In this document: positions 18,358-20,564 of the stretch, piece by piece | How positions within the stretch are numbered: the first letter of the stretch is position 1 | Layout: every line of letters begins with the position of its first letter | Assembly (NCBI GenBank): GCA_019648995.1 | Contig: BLXT01006839.1 | Span: 703,626-724,189 of the forward strand | DNA length: 20,564 nucleotides | From: Plakobranchus ocellatus | Lineage: Eukaryota > Mollusca > Gastropoda > Plakobranchidae | Direction of reading: 5' to 3' | Notes under the pieces: model-generated | What the model was told of the DNA's origin: nothing | What the model saw: the letters and a program-made list of their open reading frames with translations, nothing else | Database searches by the model: none | Translations under genes and position numbers: made by a program

Positions 18358-20232
18358 CCTGGGTAAGACACTAAACTGCATCCGTCGGGTGGTCGGCGAC
18401 TAAACCGACTCCCCCACCAGGAAAACCTGGCGAAAAGGGTAGTGGACCCCTGCAGGAATAAAAAAAACAAGACCTGTCAAAGGGCGGATGATGCCATGAG
18501 GAACAACTGCCATCCACAGACCCCCACTGCCTTGTGGGTTAGGTCATAAGACCAAAGGCTACAGGCAGCGAGCTCGAATGAAGAAAAACCCGTCATCAAC
18601 ACGCTGAAGCCGGTGAGTCGATGGTAAGCTGTAAACTTGAAGATGATGAAGAAAACGAAAAGAGGCCATAAAGCCTAAGGCCATACGGGGTAGCTGAAGG
18701 AGAGATTTCGAAACTTGGAAGTAAAGCTTGGATATGATACTCTACAGACAAATCCAACTGAAAGTTGTGGGCCGACAAAGGAAAGGGACAAGGCGAAATG
18801 TATATATAGCAACCTACACACCAGGACCATCCGGCAACAAGACCTAGAAAGACTGTTAGAAGAACTAGAACAGATAAAGGGGCATACCATAGGATTAAGC
18901 GAAACCAAAAGAAGAGGAGAAGGACATTGGATCTTTGAAAAGGGAAAGACAGAAGACAACCCAACAACCAAAGGAGTCGCATTATTTATAAATAGAAACT
19001 TAACAACGTATGTGGAGAAGACGAACATCTATAGTGAAAGAATAATAGTGTGCATGGTTAAAACAAGAGAAGGTCATTCAGATCCACGCACCAACAACAA
19101 TATATGACGATGAAGATGTGGAAATCTTTTATGAAGAACTAGGAAAAATCGCTGGATGAGGACAAAAGCAAGTATAACATTGTGATGGGTGATTTAAATG
19201 CCAAAGAAAGATAAGCATTCAGACACACAAGGTATGAGACCGTTTGGAAGAGGAGATAGACTCATAAATTTTGCAGAAGAAATAAACGTAACAATGTCCA
19301 ACACGCTTTTTCAAAACCCAGAAAAAAGAATGTGGCTTTGGGAGTCACCGGATGGGACAACCAAGAACCAGATAGACTTTATAATGAAATCAGAGAGAAA
19401 CATTAGCAAGGACTGAAGTGTTATCACAAAACTAGATGTAAGCAGTGACCACCGAGTGGTCAGAGCAAGAATAGTAATAAATTCAAGATTGGAAAGACTA
19501 AGAGGAATCAAAAGAAAGAGACCAATCAAGATAAACACAGAAATACTAGAGATGCATAAGGAGCAGTTCCAGCTGGAGATTTCAAACAGATTCAACGCCC
19601 TTTAGGAATATAAATCTGCAATAGAAACTTTTCATAAAATAATAGAAAAGGAGGCAGAAAGGTTTGGAGAGAATGGAAAAGACAAGCCCAATAAGAAATT
19701 AGAAGATGACATGCAAATAAAGAGGCTAGATTAAAAGCTCAAAACACTAAAGAAAAAAGAGGAAAAAAAACAACCGCTGGAAAGATTGAATACACAAAAC
19801 TAAACAAATTGGTGAAAAAGAAAAGAAGAGCGAGGCAACGCAGAAAAAAGAAAAGAAAGAGAAAATTATTGTAAATAGAAGAAGTTCGAAAGAAGCTTAT
19901 AAGGAAGTAGCCAGAAAGAGAACATCCTACATGATAAAAGGAAATGGAGAAAGCATAACATATAGGGATGAAATAATAACAATCTGTCAAACTTTTTACA
20001 GGAAACTCTTTGAACCTACAATTCCAGACCAACCAAGGACCTTAACATCAAGTCCAGATAAAGTAGAAATACCACCGTTCTTAGAGGAAGAAGTAAAAGA
20101 GACGTTAAAGAAATGAAGGAGAAAAAAGCGCCAGGAAATAATGGCATCACAAGTGATATTAATCAAATAGGAGGACCACAAATAATTAAATACATTACAA
20201 AGGTATACAAAGAGGTCCTCAAAAGTTAATAT
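18358..20232 (+). mobile_element. RTE-clade LINE, 5' region and endonuclease, 3'-truncated
   Basis: A less AT-rich 5' region (18358-18700) with small hairpins precedes an apurinic-type endonuclease. Visible motifs are the N-terminal HTRTIRQQD, IGLSETKRRGEG (Glu of the active site, about 18900), IHAPTTIYDDEDVEIFYEEL in a shifted frame (about 19085-19145), IVMGDLNAK (about 19185), FGRGDRLINFAEE, WLWESPDGTTKNQIDFIM (about 19335-19385) and VSSDHRVVRARI with the catalytic His (about 19450). A Lys/Glu-rich linker follows, then EIITICQTFYRKLFEP (about 19970) and, after a frame change, KKAPGNNGITSDINQIGGP (about 20125-20175), the entry to the RT domain. Homology ends near 20230, so the polymerase core is absent. 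Such proteins are often annotated 'craniofacial development protein 2-like'. It has several stops and frameshifts. Loss of the 3' end is not the usual 5' truncation of target-primed insertion and implies later deletion. Confidence 0.88.
18387..18430 (+). other. two adjacent hairpins in the LINE 5' region
   Basis: GGGTGG (18387-18392) and TCGG pair with CCGA and CCCACC (18413-18418) around an 8-base loop. Immediately after, CCAGG-AAAA-CCTGG (18417-18430) forms a 5-bp stem-loop sharing two bases with the first. Their role is unknown; structured RNA is common at the 5' ends of RTE elements. Confidence 0.5.
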
Positions 20233-20465
20233 ATTAAAAGAATACAACCACCAACTCAAACTTATAAGAACAAATAAAACAATATAGAGTAAACGTAGCA
20301 ACATTTCGCCCTCAACGCTTTTTTTAAGTTTCAAAATACATGGCGATCACAAAAAAGGCCACAGATATTCGCTAAACAAAGCATCATAACATAAAATAGA
20401 GCTAGATTTTCAAAATTCGTTATTCGAAATGAAAAAATCCGTAAATGAAGAGCATTCTTATAAGG
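20233..20465. other. AT-rich sequence beyond the LINE break
   Basis: No gene or recognisable LINE 3' end follows the break near 20230. There is no poly(A) or short-repeat tail that would mark a natural LINE terminus. Confidence 0.5.
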
Positions 20466-20516
20466 TGTGCTAAAAAGGAAAAAGTATATGCACATATATA
20501 TTTTTGTATATATAAA

Positions 20517-20564
<48 letters not shown>
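20466..20564. repeat. (TA)n microsatellite at the window edge
   Basis: An imperfect TATG/CATA-rich lead-in from about 20484 passes to an uninterrupted (TA)n tract (about 20527-20564) that runs off the end of the window, so its full length is unknown. Confidence 0.93.

Noticed and set aside
18358..18450. HDV-like ribozyme at the LINE 5' end
   Set aside because: Two simple stems are visible, but I could not find the nested pseudoknot pairing required, and the element boundary is uncertain.
18596..20334. Minus-strand open frames of 94-128 codons rich in Phe, Leu and Ser
   Set aside because: They are antisense to the Lys/Glu-rich LINE endonuclease and linker; the hydrophobic look comes from complementing A-rich codons.

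Overview
This is an AT-rich metazoan nuclear window with no bacterial-style gene density, no operons and no complete intact gene. It consists of eroded gene copies, retrotransposon fragments and tandem repeats in long non-coding stretches. The best clue to the host is a broken gene at 15.77-17.18 kb. It reads as signal peptide, Ig-like domain, helical linker and C-terminal ApeC (apextrin C-terminal) domain, an architecture I associate with molluscan immune-type proteins related to gastropod FREPs. With the RTE-type LINEs annotated in many invertebrates as 'craniofacial development protein 2-like', this suggests a lophotrochozoan, most likely a gastropod mollusc. The assignment is inference.

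Layout, left to right. 1-1.5 kb: mostly featureless, with one possible exon (505-691, +) of unknown function. 1.53-2.84 kb: an RTE-clade LINE remnant (+) that starts late in the endonuclease, lacks the reverse transcriptase core, and keeps the RT C-terminus and its stop codon. 2.80-3.61 kb: a minisatellite of about 71 bp per unit that begins inside the last codons of that LINE and carries LINE-derived sequence in every unit. 3.6-8.05 kb: nothing convincing. 8.05-10.44 kb, minus strand: a decayed ZSWIM3-like/MULE-transposase-derived gene with a DDE-type core, a SWIM zinc finger, an 18-residue repeat tail and an AT-hook-like motif, interrupted by frameshifts, stops, a poly(A) run and a 37-N gap. 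A phase-compatible candidate upstream exon lies at 11705-11925. 11.9-15.1 kb: non-coding, with a diverged direct repeat, a (GA)n tract and strong local enrichment of TAGATCTA. 15.1-15.47 kb: short direct repeats and a cluster of three hairpin units. 15.77-17.18 kb: the Ig-ApeC pseudogene (+). 17.99-18.15 kb: four copies of a 41-42 bp hairpin-forming repeat. 18.36-20.23 kb: a second RTE LINE of the same family and orientation, keeping the 5' region and endonuclease but stopping at the start of the RT domain. The window ends in a (TA)n microsatellite.

I see no cooperating gene set. The two protein-coding relics (immune-type ApeC protein and transposase-derived ZSWIM-like protein) look unrelated. 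The most noteworthy items are the retrotransposon-seeded minisatellite, the Ig-plus-ApeC architecture without visible introns, and the repeat-expanded ZSWIM-like relic.
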